Assembly: GCA_037893225.1 (NCBI GenBank)
Contig: JAZGUH010000117.1
Location: 3,968,001 to 4,032,000 of the forward strand
DNA: 64,000 nucleotides
Reading direction: 5' to 3'
From: Hippasteria phrygiana
Lineage: Eukaryota; Echinodermata; Asteroidea; Valvatida; Goniasteridae
Part shown: positions 24,701-30,904 of the stretch, piece after piece
How the letters are laid out: every line of letters begins with the position of its first letter
Position numbering within the stretch: the stretch's first letter is position 1
Made by a program: the position numbers and the translations under genes
The notes under the pieces: generated by a model
Database searches by the model: none
What the model was told of the DNA's origin: nothing
What the model saw: only the letters and a program-made list of their open reading frames with translations

Positions 24701-27700
24701 ATTGATGTGGGCCTGAAGTTGGGACAAAAAGTGCAGAATCCATCCCCATATGGTACAAAGGCCATTGTTCCTAAAAAGATCTGAGACCTGCAAAAATAAC
24801 TACAGAATAAAATAATATATATTATCGATAAATAGCTAATAGCGCGACCGTCCCATAGACTTGTGCACAAAATCTTGTAAACTTTAATGTAACCTAACCC
24901 AAATATTCCCTGTTCAAACCCCACAAAATTTGGTACATTTTCATTTTGGACCATCCTCTATCGATACAACTCATTTTCGACAATAAATTCTCAATATTTA
25001 AAGAGGTTCTGCGTTAAGCCGACCGTCAAACGGTCGCCCTAATGCAACCGGTCAACCTAAGGTCGACCTAATCGCGAATTAGTATGTATATAATCATATA
25101 CATGTAATTCACAAAGTAATTAATACCGAGTTGAGAATTAATGCTCTTTTGGGCATTCAACCGCCCTCGGCCCCCCCGCCCCCCCAAAAAATAAATACAT
25201 AAAATAAAATAAAATGATTTTTCTCCTATTTCGATTTCTACAAACATTTAAAGTGAAGATTTACAAATAGGTCAAATACTTACCGAGTAAAAGTTGTGCA
25301 ATGTTTTCATTCACAATGTCCGGATTCCGAGTGAGAATCTTCTCCGCGACCAGTGTGCTGCACGACCCTACTGTCTCAACCGTCACCCGGATATCCCTCT
25401 CGTCGCTGTCATGGCGACCATTGCTATGGTGATCAATGACCTCTTCCACGGCTGCGTCCAGGTAGGCATCCCCCTTGGGCAGCGTGTTGTGATCGACCAG
25501 AGTCAGCGTCAGCTTTCCCGCGGCATGCTGGGAATGCAGGTCCACGTCGTCCCTGAAGACGAGGGAGGATGCGCCCACGTGGTTGATCAGGCTCAGGAAA
25601 TGGGTGACCTCTGTGCGGAGGGGATAATCCTGATGAGGAATGTTTAGCACAGGCAGGATGGCGTCCCAGCTTGCTCCTGTTGCTTCCTGCTCCTGGGGCA
25701 GGATCAAGGTTCAAAGGAAGGAAGTGAAACTCAAAACCAGACTCTGACAATAACAGATTCATGCATACATAATCACGCATACATGTACAGCTGTATATCA
25801 GATCCAAACTACAGTGTCCTTTTTAGTGGGCTAACTTTACCAACTGGGTCATTCTATAAATTGTTGGTGTCCCTGTTTTTACCTGACATGCGTAATTTCC
25901 CATCAAGTATCATTAAAATTCACTTCACAATATTTTGTACTTGTTTGGCAGGTACTTTGCTTTACATAATCTTGGAGATAGAAGGCATTTAAATAATGTG
26001 TCCTGAATTGCAAAATCTTATACATGTCAGATGTAACAGGTACACCAAAATTGGACCCCAAATTTATAGAATGACCCAACTATACAAATGTACACGTACA
26101 TGTATGTAAGCCATGGCTTTATACATTTCTGCATGAGTATGGATGGGAATCAATATCATTATCTAGTCAAAACAAAGTTCAGTATCTGACGCAGCACATG
26201 TACAAACACAGGACATTTGTGTGAATTATTATCCACCGAGTACATATTTTAAAAACATCTGCCCACCCATTCTCAATAAACATGATCAAAACATTGCCTG
26301 CTGTCTACTCAAATACAAAACCTTTACACTTTACTGCAACTTGAGCCTAATTTTACTCACTCTTTTTGTGGGGGAAAAATCAAGATGTCATTTGTCGGTT
26401 TTAAAGATATTCTATCCATACTCTTCAAACAAAAAATTTCTAAACACAAATTTGTATTTTAATGAAAAAAAACAAAAAACCTACTCTTTTATTTAGGCAT
26501 CTACAACCCTCCAAAAAAGGTTTTCATTCTTGACTGCTTTCTCACCTCTAATGCACATTGTAAAGTTAATATTTGATTATATTTGATTAAGTGTGGGCAA
26601 GTCTTTTCGTTTAATGTCATATTAAGAATACAATAACTTTTGTATTGCCAGAAAAAATATTTTTCTATTTTAAAACAGCTTGTCCATTTTATGATTGGAC
26701 ATGTGTGTGAACAAATGATACATGTACCCAATGAGAGTATTTTTTTATTAACCCTAACCCTCCAGGGTATTTTGGCTAAAAACCCTGCCAGACGCATCAG
26801 ATTGCATACTTTGTCACATTGACTTGTGTGCAGAGTGCAGCAAGGTCAAGCTGTCGCCACAGATGCACTGTGCTGCGTCTGGCAGGGTTAGGGTTTTAAG
26901 CAATGTTACGTTATGAACATACTTCCAACTCCAGAGCGACAGTTTTGAAGAGGAAATGCACTCAGAAAGGAAATTTGCAAAAATCAACAAGGACAGGAAT
27001 GCCGGATCTAACATGTAGGTTTAAAAGTAGTGACACGATTGGTATTCCTCCAATTTTTTCTTTTTTTTACTGAATTATTACGAAATACCTTACTAGACTG
27101 TACAAAAATGTAAGTTAATAGTAGTCTCAATCATCTAGTGAAATGATGGCACAATGTGTGCTGTCGTTGTCAAGGAAAGTGGAAATTTATATCGTTTTCC
27201 AACGATTTCCAGCTGGAAATCGTTGGAAAACTGCCCTGTAGCCTTTAGTCAAGGCGCCCGTGGCCACGCGCGCCTTGACTAAAGGCTATCATTTTTTATG
27301 CCCGACGGTTGAAAACGAGCGTCGTTTTTCTCTCGTTTTTTTTGCCATCCAACAACGCAAAACTTTGAACAGGTCAGTGGAACGATATTTCCTATAAAAT
27401 ACTAACCCCCAAATCCACCCATTTCTGAAAATTGCAACAATGACCAATCACACTACCTTTAAAGCACTCTTAATTAATCAAATCAAATGTAAAATGTATA
27501 CCTTGCCTAAATGGTAGGCCCACACCAGTGCTGAAACAGCCGAATCTAAATCGCAAGACTCGTTGCCAAGAACAACATGGATGTTCAGGGAAGCTTCACC
27601 CCGCGCTGATTCCTAATATAATGATACAGTAGAACTTTGATATAACAAACACTATTTAAAAACAACCAGATATAATGAACATCATCTTTGGCTCCCAAAT

Positions 27701-29354
27701 TGTTGTATTTAACACTATTATTATTAGCTTATTTAACACAATTTAAAGGTACATGTAGTATACAATGTAAAACATTTGCAAACATCAAAAACAAAACTAC
27801 CTAATTATTATGAAATACCATACTAGACTAAGTACATAGCAATCTCAAGCATCCTGTGAAATCATGGCACCTGGTGTGCTGTCGTTTTCAAGAATAGTGG
27901 AAATTTATATCCTTTTCCAACAATTGTCGGCCGACATTTATAAAATGCTCCGTTTTGTCTAAAGTAGGGTCAGGGAACCAGACTACTAGAACAGATTGTT
28001 TCCTCTTCTGTATTCCCAGCATCTACACACACAAAACTTTAAACACGTCAGTGTCACAGTATTTGCTAGCACGCTCTAAAATACCAACCCCTAAATCCAT
28101 TTATTTCTGAAAATTACAGCAAAAACAAATTGTTTTTGTGTCGAGCGCAATCTGGAGTTTTGCGCAAGTTTATTGTACTCCCTCCTGAGCTAATTTCCCT
28201 TTGAATAAAATCCATTCATTTATATTGTAAACATTCCTTCACCTGGGTACTGTGATTAAGAAAAAAACTGTTGAATAAAAAAAAATTATTTTTAATGTGA
28301 GGTCCATTTCAAGGAAATGCAAATTACTTGGATTAGGAAGTGGGTTTCTACTCAAGAGTTCAAATATTCTTTATTTACCTTTGGGGGATGTTTTTGGCGA
28401 TTGTGTAGTGTTGGACCCCTCTTTTAATAGTTTGGATCAAATTTAAATTAGAGTCAAGGGTATTTTTTCTCATTCCAAAATGACCTTTTCAACCTATTGA
28501 CTTTTTGGGGGTAATTTTTGGCGATTGTGTAGTGTAGGGCCTCTCTTTAGTTTTGATACCTTTTCAACCTAAAGCAGACTTCTCTTAATTCTATAGAAAT
28601 CTTTTTTTTGTAATTTTGAACAGTTTATTGCAGTAGAAAATGCAATTTTGTATGCGCTTTATGGCAGTTGCCATGTGAATTAATGCACTTTTGGGTGTTT
28701 CCAGTGCATCGCGGTGTTCTCCATCTTTATTTTCGCACTGCATTTTGCATCGTCGCTTTGCACGAAAATTTCCCTCAAAAACTAAAACCCTGGCCTTTAT
28801 TTACGGCATGCCTGTTGGTTTGTAATGTCGCTAACTAGTTTGGCAATTCAAATAACCTAAAAGTGGATTTTTGTTGCCTTAATATATACTATACTAACAG
28901 GGCAAAGCTACACTACACAACCGCAATGTTTTTTTTATGAAATGTCTCAATAATGGGCTCATTATCTTATGCTTATAAATTAGCAATTATGGAAATTTAA
29001 ACAACGACGTACCTGCAGCAAATTTGATGTTCATTCATTATTCACGATTCAAGGTCTGGGGTGCGTTTTGGCGGTCATAAACCAAAAACTGGTTCTGTTG
29101 TTTCTTTGTTTAATCACTTTGGGGATTTGGGGATTTAATTATGATGCGTAATTTTCGCGTATTTCAAATTCCCAAAGAAATTCACTGACAAGAAGCAACC
29201 GAACCAATTCTTGGTTTATGGCTGTTTGTGACCGCCAAAATGCACCCTTGCTAAAAAAAACGTACGTAAATAGCTGCTGATGAATCGAATGCAAACTTAG
29301 CTCCATGCTTAAACTTACCAAGCGTTCTTTATTCTCTCTTAAAAAGGCGTCCAT
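611..29354 (-). CDS. PRUNE2: PRUNE2/BMCC1-like protein, 5' and central part (9 coding exons; 3' end off the window)
   Basis: Visible exons join with consistent phases into 1902 residues plus a split codon. Residues 13-266 are a prune-type DHH/DHHA2 phosphohydrolase, a family acting on short polyphosphates and nucleotides: LGNESCDLDS (28-36 region), VDHN (115-118), VIDHH (134-138) and LVD (189-191) are the metal-site motifs. Residues 267-375 finish DHHA2. Residues about 376-1741 are a disordered acidic linker in one giant exon, as in human PRUNE2. Residues 1768-1902 resemble the N-terminus of BNIP2 (MEGVVLPDEWQDDEF, later DGSVEG). In the family a BCH (CRAL-TRIO-like) domain follows, binding small GTPases and apoptosis regulators; those exons must lie left of position 1. 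It is divergent from the mannosidase gene. The DHH module, acidic exon and BNIP2-like part together exclude plain PRUNE1 or BNIP2. Enzyme activity is inferred, not shown. Confidence 0.93.
810..826 (+). repeat. Poly-G run
   Basis: A run of about 17-18 G between exon 9 and exon 8 of the PRUNE2-like gene. Its length is likely to be unreliable in sequencing. Confidence 0.85.
1555..1687 (-). CDS. PRUNE2: PRUNE2-like exon 8 (residues 1808-1851), acidic segment before BCH
   Basis: It reads DNRHNRDSILSDDGSVEGMSAWAEKLAGDDGFDEEDDVDESSLP, an acidic stretch resembling the BNIP2/PRUNE2 region with DGSVLSDD. Acceptor CTTGCAG, donor GTACGC, phase 0 in and 1 out, fitting exon 9. Confidence 0.88.
1797..1990 (+). 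repeat. Dispersed repeat R2, copy a
   Basis: About 190 bp shared with 51110-51305: TTGCCAGCCCTACCA, CAGATCTAAATAGAGGATAA, GGGGTNACTTC and ACCGTTGGTNAGACC. No terminal repeats are evident. Confidence 0.7.
2296..2493 (-). CDS. PRUNE2: PRUNE2-like exon 7 (residues 1742-1807), BNIP2-like N-terminal segment
   Basis: It encodes KKHMEGVVLPDEWQDDEF, close to the start of human BNIP2 (MEGVELKEEWQDEDF). The Met at residue 1768 (ATG at 2415) therefore sits where the BNIP2 initiator is. Acceptor CCCTTAG, donor GTAATG, phase 0 at both ends. Confidence 0.93.
3386..7810 (-). CDS. PRUNE2: PRUNE2-like giant exon 6 (residues 267-1741): end of DHHA2 and acidic linker
   Basis: The exon is 4425 bp and open throughout. 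Its first ~110 codons finish the DHHA2 domain (EFVDKPDIETEL...VYKQGNIKASRKQVLPLVKDFL). The remainder is rich in Glu, Asp and Ser and looks disordered. Near its start are NPF at residues 516, 583, 689 and 700, DPF at 444 and 620, several LGLDxF and LFxxD patterns, and LLDLD (440-444, positions 7277-7291) matching the clathrin-box consensus. Human PRUNE2 also has one giant exon here. Donor GTAAGA follows at 3385; phase 0 at both ends. A long antisense reading frame at 3342-4154 is a shadow of this composition. Confidence 0.95.
7811..8814. other. PRUNE2-like intron 5, no feature
   Basis: A/T-rich with several TACATGTA palindromes (8410-8475). No repeat family end, RNA gene or exon recognised. 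Confidence 0.6.
8815..8900 (-). CDS. PRUNE2: PRUNE2-like coding exon 5 (residues 238-266), DHHA2
   Basis: A short exon that reads V-TDILRKDFKCV..SMNIGMSSIPIHLK. It matches the DHHA2 stretch of human PRUNE1 with QMLRKDQK and VAISAIYMDLE. Acceptor TTTTTCAG and donor GTGGGC; phase 1 in, 0 out. Confidence 0.92.
9905..10060 (-). CDS. PRUNE2: PRUNE2-like coding exon 4 (residues 186-237), DHH/DHHA2 junction
   Basis: GPILVDTVNLSASAGKATAKD aligns with [21 protein letters not shown] of human PRUNE1; D191 is the last conserved metal-site aspartate. The rest starts the DHHA2 domain. Acceptor CTATAATAG and donor GTAGGG flank it; phase 1 in and out. The first 11 bases of the exon plus the upstream intron recur in an apparently identical 758-bp duplicate at 15838-16595. 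Confidence 0.94.
10230..10265. repeat. TACATGTA run
   Basis: Alternating TGTACATG units around AGGCCT, itself palindromic. Similar runs occur at 8406, 9392, 15078, 15809, 18384 and many other places across the window. Confidence 0.85.
10394..10600 (+). repeat. Repeat R3, copy a
   Basis: Motifs CCGAGGACAAGAGAAG, CCTTTCAGTCCTCG, AAAATCGGTCCTCG, GGGTTATATTAAAGGAACAA and GCATTGTCCTCGGA. Its duplicate is at 16182-16388 inside the 758-bp copy; two tandem copies are at 20600-21022. Confidence 0.75.
10714..11177 (-). mobile_element. M1 MITE, copy a, filled by a TTAA element
   Basis: Ends are GGGTCATT and AATTTATAGAATGACCC. The inner parts match the empty copy at 25846-26077 in inverted orientation, including GCAGGTACTTTGCTTTACAT and GTGTAACAGGGACACC. 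At the TTAA of the empty copy this one holds the insert 10786-11006. Confidence 0.8.
10786..11006. mobile_element. TTAA element family C, copy a
   Basis: Flanked by TTAA at 10782-10785 and 11007-11010. It begins AAACCCTAACTACCCC and ends GGGGGGTTAGGG, with inner matches to 11271-11493 (AGAATGTGCCAT, CACAGTGTTGGA, TAGTAAAAA). It is 221 bp with no coding capacity. It is inserted in M1 copy a. Confidence 0.8.
11271..11493. mobile_element. TTAA element family C, copy b
   Basis: Flanked by TTAA at 11267-11270 and 11494-11497. It starts TAACCCTAACCTTCCC and ends GGGCTGTTAGGG, 223 bp, a diverged sister of 10786-11006 lying about 260 bp away. Confidence 0.78.
11498..13289. other. Intron stretch without recognised feature
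   Basis: It holds a poly-T run (12943-12960) and scattered TACATGTA. Short frames at 11558 and 12513 show no family signature. Confidence 0.55.
13290..13612 (+). repeat. Repeat R1, copy b, interrupted
   Basis: CTGCCGACTGACTGGATTGA and ATTAGCTGGCC precede, TTAAGCAAGTTCTTTCTC follows the inserted family D element 13374-13579. Confidence 0.75.
13374..13579. mobile_element. TTAA element family D, copy a, inside repeat R1
   Basis: TTAA at 13370-13373 and 13580-13583; ends CCCATTGAGTATGG and CCGGCTTTAAAGGG. Inner part: AATAATCCAACAATGGATTG, CATCTGGCCTGGTG. It interrupts R1 at the TTAA that is intact in the copy near 44645. Confidence 0.8.
14130..14924. mobile_element. TIR element with GTCACCGGCTCTGC ends
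   Basis: Ends GTCACCGGCTCTGCAAAAAG and TTTTTTGCAGAGCCGGTCAC. A second TIR element (14301-14641) is nested inside. A related single end GTGACCGGCTCT lies at 48590-48601. Confidence 0.8.
14301..14641. mobile_element. Nested TIR element with AGGCCAAATAAAAA ends
   Basis: Ends AGGCCAAATAAAAAAAAAA and TTTTTTTTTATTTGGCCT. The inside is A/T-homopolymer rich with GGAAG(G/C)(A/G)GG motifs near both ends. No coding frame. Confidence 0.75.
15263..15477. mobile_element. TTAA element family D, copy b
   Basis: TTAA at 15259-15262 and 15478-15481; ends CCCCTTGAGCACGG and CCGTACGCAAGGGG, 215 bp. It is the most regular copy of the family. Confidence 0.87.
15838..16595 (+). repeat. 758-bp duplication, derived copy
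   Basis: Starts with an 11-bp exon fragment (TAGAATGGGAC) without the rest of the exon and stops 22 bp into a TTAA element, where the hAT-like element begins. It carries no functional exon. Confidence 0.9.
16597..17832. mobile_element. hAT-like non-autonomous element, 1.24 kb
   Basis: Ends AGGGCTGGGCGATA and its imperfect complement TATCGTCAGCCCT, with repeated CGATA-type subterminal motifs (GGCGATAT, ATATCGGCGATATCGCG). No 8-bp target duplication is clear. No transposase frame. Its left end abuts the 758-bp duplicate at 15838-16595. Confidence 0.72.
17833..19353. other. Intron stretch without recognised gene
   Basis: Between the hAT-like element and the satellite only the CATGGAGGAAG palindrome (18791-18815) and TACATGTA runs stand out. 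Confidence 0.55.
18791..18815. repeat. Short palindrome CATGGAGGAAG..
   Basis: Arms of 11 bp (CATGGAGGAAG and CTTCCTCCATG) with loop TTT. A sister palindrome lies at 61945-61971. Confidence 0.8.
19354..20445 (+). repeat. 64-bp satellite array with higher-order period
   Basis: About 17 units containing GCTATTAATGTTTCATCCAT and AAAACCACAGACTCTGCTCA. Short variant units with TTTCATTGCAGTTTCATCC recur with a 379-bp shift (blocks starting 19405 and 19784 are almost identical). Repetitive frames within are not genes. It lies in PRUNE2-like intron 3. Confidence 0.96.
20600..21022 (+). repeat. Repeat R3, two tandem copies
   Basis: Copies at about 20600-20790 and 20820-21022 share CGAGGACAAGAG or AGAGGACAAGAG, TTTCAGTCCTCG, TTGAAATCGGTCCTC and GGAACAATA. 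They follow the 64-bp satellite. No terminal inverted repeats or coding frame seen. Confidence 0.75.
21084..21420. mobile_element. TTAA element family D, copy c, with nested hairpin element
   Basis: TTAA at 21080-21083 and 21421-21424; ends CCCCTTGCGTACGGATGACG and CCGTGCTCAAGGGG. The extra length compared with other copies is the 121-bp palindrome at 21151-21271. Confidence 0.85.
21151..21271. mobile_element. Hairpin MITE, copy a, nested in family D element
   Basis: Nearly perfect 121-bp palindrome: AGCCTTTTAGAGGTATGG and GGACACAATAGGAGGGCGCT on one arm, complements on the other, and a small loop. The host site in other D copies reads CCATTGGCC; here CCATT precedes and AATTGGCC follows, giving a 3-4 bp target duplication. 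Confidence 0.85.
21658..23004. mobile_element. Non-autonomous pogo/Tc1-like element, 1.35 kb
   Basis: Flanked by TA. Terminal inverted repeats CAGTCGACTCCCGTTATAAC and its match TTATAATGGGAGTCGACTG at 22986-23004; GTTATAGCCGG and GTTATGACCGAG follow as subterminal motifs. No transposase reading frame; the longest frame (22555-22923) resembles nothing. It interrupts repeat R1. Confidence 0.85.
23054..23233. mobile_element. Palindromic MITE with GGCC..CACACTGGCC ends
   Basis: The arms GTCACACTGGCCACGATAAC and the complement TTATTGTGGCCAGTGTGAC extend to about 50 bp (23054-23101 against 23187-23233). The centre is GC-rich with TAATACGCGCGCG. Confidence 0.75.
23236..23471. mobile_element. TA-flanked MITE with CCCTGCTGAATCCAAC ends
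   Basis: Ends CCCTGCTGAATCCAACAG and CTGTTGGATTTAGCAGGG with TA on each side. The motif GTTGGATT(C/G)AGCAG recurs internally, so much of the element is built from the same unit in both orientations. Confidence 0.7.
23541..25283. other. Intron stretch before PRUNE2-like exon 3
   Basis: A possible eroded TIR pair (GGGGGCCCAATTTTGAGAAG near 23745 and GGGCCCTAGC near 23901) may be a relic related to 47003-47252. A CGACCGT-rich patch lies at 24843-25070. No gene. Confidence 0.45.
25284..25692 (-). CDS. PRUNE2: PRUNE2-like coding exon 3 (residues 50-185), DHH domain core
   Basis: This exon holds most of the DHH domain: VLNIP and PLRTE, FRDDVDLH (motif II, 95-102), LTLVDHNTL (motif III, D116-H117-N118) and EVIDHHSN (motif IV, D136-H137-H138), then the GSCSTLVAEKIL helix. 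Human PRUNE1 has DHH in motif III and DHR in motif IV; here DHN/DHH resembles yeast exopolyphosphatase and family II pyrophosphatases. Splice sites are CCCCAG before 25692 and GTAAGT after 25284; phase 0 in, 1 out. Confidence 0.96.
25846..26077 (+). mobile_element. M1 MITE, copy b, empty
   Basis: A 232-bp element with terminal inverted repeats GGGTCATTCTATAAATT and AATTTATAGAATGACCC. The site TTTAAA at 25988-25993 is uninterrupted. In copies a and c the same position holds an insertion, so this copy is the pre-insertion state. Confidence 0.85.
26752..26895 (+). mobile_element. TTAA element family A, copy a
   Basis: TTAA flanks at 26748-26751 and 26896-26899. It starts CCCTAACCCTCCAGGG and ends CTGGCAGGGTTAGGG. 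It matches 59121-59261 and, inverted, 37441-37584 over nearly its whole length (TTGTCACATTGACTTGTGTG). Confidence 0.85.
27194..27231. repeat. Perfect 38-bp palindrome
   Basis: The half GTTTTCCAACGATTTCCAG is followed immediately by its complement with no loop. Confidence 0.93.
27239..27288. repeat. Hairpin, 19-bp arms
   Basis: Arms TAGCCTTTAGTCAAGGCGC and the exact complement at 27270-27288, loop of 12 bases. Confidence 0.93.
27502..27612 (-). CDS. PRUNE2: PRUNE2-like coding exon 2 (residues 13-49), DHH motif I
   Basis: It encodes HVVLGNESCDLDSAVSALVWAYHLGK-type sequence, closely matching the first metal-binding motif of the prune family; D33 and D35 are the expected ligands. Acceptor TTAG precedes 27612 and donor GTATAC follows 27502. 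Phase is 0 at both ends. The exon sits between two diverged direct repeats (27065-27445 and 27797-28122). Confidence 0.95.
27628..27685. mobile_element. Single end of a pogo/Tc1-like element
   Basis: TACAGTAGAACTTTGATATAAC then CAGATATAATGAACATC resembles one end of such elements. No opposite end was found, so this is a truncated relic next to PRUNE2-like exon 2. Confidence 0.45.
27797..28122. repeat. Diverged direct repeat, copy 2
   Basis: Same motif order as copy 1. The palindromic centre of copy 1 is here degraded (CAATTGTCGGCCGACA) and joined to a piece with GGGTCAGGGAACCAGACTA. Confidence 0.72.
28377..28570 (+). repeat. Two-copy tandem repeat in PRUNE2-like intron 1
   Basis: TTTTTGGCGATTGTGTAGTG and CCTTTTCAACCTA occur twice about 125 bp apart. 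Nothing coding is seen between 28123 and 29050. Confidence 0.65.
29056..29247. mobile_element. Inverted-repeat element in PRUNE2-like intron 1
   Basis: GGGTGCGTTTTGGCGGTCAT and AAACTGGTTCTGTTG on the left match the complement of CAACCGAACCAATTC and GACCGCCAAAATGCACCC on the right, with a GGATTTGGGG centre. It lies 72 bp from exon 1. Confidence 0.68.
29319..29354 (-). CDS. PRUNE2: PRUNE2-like coding exon 1 (residues 1-12)
   Basis: The start MDAFLRENKERL parallels the short first coding exon of human PRUNE1. This ATG has a good context (G at -3, G at +4). An in-frame ATG at 29372 is possible but has T at -3 and an in-frame TGA directly before it, so the protein starts at one of these two. The donor GTAAG follows at 29318. 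The exon ends in phase 0. Confidence 0.8.
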
Positions 29355-29399
29355 TGCAACAGAGGCATTCAAATAAATCTCAGATTTCAGAAACGCACT

Positions 29400-29773
29400 A
29401 ATACTAAAATCAAAGTACCATCATGTCCGGTTTCAATCATTAGGCCTATTTGTCACATTCACTTCTGTTTTGTGATGAGCTGTGCAGAAAAACTGTGCGA
29501 AGTGCAAGTGCAGTCAACACCCACCAATTTACATGTAGTCTGGCTCCGCTAACAGCGTGCATAACACAGATCTACACGTATAAAAATGTGGAAAGCTCAT
29601 TGGCCGTTGCGAGCTGTACGAACAACTGTCGCCAGCAGACGCCATATTAGCACTCATGGAACATGCATAAATATCATTGCTACTTGGCCGTCCTACGCCA
29701 ATGCGCATGCGCTGCATGCTTGCGTTTACGTCCGCGTTGTGCACGCACATCGCATAGAGTTGGAAAGCTAAAG
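29400..29773. promoter_or_regulatory. Probable bidirectional promoter between PRUNE2-like and MAN2A
   Basis: This interval lies between divergent genes whose start codons are about 1.4 kb apart. It holds TGCGCATGCGCT at 29702-29713, matching the NRF1 consensus, and AAGATGGCGGA at 29771-29781, matching the YY1 box often found just downstream of a TSS. CpG and GC are locally raised (29700-29770). Transcription starts are not visible; the bidirectional role is inferred. Confidence 0.55.
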
Positions 29774-29952
29774 ATGGCGGACGGTATCGTCAACTAGACT
29801 GGAAAGCCAATGCTCTATCCATACTTGCTCAATGCAAGCGAGCAACTAGCTGCGGCAGAGCACCAGACCTAAACAATATTGACCTCTCGTGACCCTACCG
29901 TGCTGTGAAAGGCGCGCGAGCGCTGCTGTGACTGAATCTTGTCTGTGGTTAG
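29765..29952 (+). other. MAN2A: Putative non-coding first exon of MAN2A
   Basis: Right after the NRF1/YY1 motifs a leader would end at a good donor, TTAG|GTAAGG (29953). The matching acceptor is TCACAG at 30711-30716 or TTTTCAG at 30753-30759, just before the MAN2A start. The leader would contain small upstream ORFs: ATGGCGGACGG.. with stop at 29797, another starting at 29805, and if the first acceptor is used ATG at 30723 with stop at 30749. The exon is a prediction without transcript evidence. Confidence 0.4.
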
Positions 29953-30544
29953 GTAAGGGCGCCTTTTTTTCTGTGCCTTTTCCCCTTCCAATTCTTAAAT
30001 TTAAAGTAATCTTTTTCTGTGCTTTATTTCGGATAATTTCCTTGATTTAGGAGAAAAACAAATGACTTTTTGCTCTCGGCACCGTGACAGTGGTGACGTT
30101 GGCACACAAATTGTCATGGGGCAGGGAACCAGACAATGATTTTCCATTAAAGTTGCGTTAGTTTTTTGAGCCCTCCAAGTCCAATCTGTATACATTTACC
30201 TGTACCTGTATACTATATTATTATGTATGGGAAACTTTTTTTGATGAGGTAAAAAATAAATAAAATATGTGTATTGTTGCTTGTGTTTCATACGTCATTA
30301 TGTACATCACTCATCAGACTTCATGAGCTACTTGGCAATGGTGTATCAATCATAACCTATCATAGAGCAAGGCTCTAGACTATGCTATAACTTAGTCCTT
30401 CTTGGCTTTGGGGAGGGGCTTAAGTCCCTTAACGTTAAATCAGGCCTAACCTAGAAACGTAGAATACATTGTAGGCATGCCATAAATCTTCATATAATCA
30501 TTCCAACCTGCAACTGCGTCCGTTTGAAATATGTGTCAAATTTT

Positions 30545-30602
30545 ATTTTCAAAGTGAACAAAGAAAACTGGCAGGAGCGGGATTCGAACCTTTCTCTTTA
30601 AA
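30545..30602 (-). mobile_element. Truncated SINE (B box and tail)
   Basis: TCAAAGTGAACAAAGAAAAC and GGAGCGGGATTCGAACCT, then the similarity stops. It lies in the MAN2A leader intron. Confidence 0.72.
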
Positions 30603-30760
30603 ACAATTTCTGGGGAGGGGAGGATTATTTTTTGTAAAATCAGTAAAGAAATACCCCTTTATGTCTGTGTTCTGTGAAAGTCTGAGAAGTTTCTGATTTA
30701 TTCTGCTGCATCACAGGTGGTGATGAGAGGCATCACCCCCCCGTCATAAGGGTTTTCAGG

Positions 30761-30904
30761 ATGAAGACGTACATGGCCCTGATGGGCGCTGCTCTCTTCT
30801 TTGTCGTAATCATCTCTATGTACCTAATGCTGGACCAGACACGCTCATTTCCCGACCCTCGTGTACCTCATGATGCTTTGTTAAAAAATCAGCAATTCTC
30901 AAAT
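30761..30904 (+). CDS. MAN2A: MAN2A exon 1 (residues 1-48), membrane anchor
   Basis: [20 protein letters not shown] begins the protein; YLMLDQ matches human YLMLDR right after the anchor. The start context is CAGGATGA. Donor GTGAGT; ends in phase 0. Confidence 0.93.

Larger units (their letters stand above)
27065..27445. repeat. Diverged direct repeat, copy 1
   Basis: It shares with 27797-28122: AATTATTACGAAATACC, GTGCTGTCGTT, GTGGAAATTTATATC, AAAACTTT.AACA.GTCAGTG and TTTCTGAAAATT. The two copies bracket PRUNE2-like exon 2. Confidence 0.72.

Noticed and set aside
26748..26899. Interstitial telomere repeats from break repair
   Set aside because: Only about two telomere units occur, always paired in inverted orientation and flanked by TTAA duplications, which fits transposition better.
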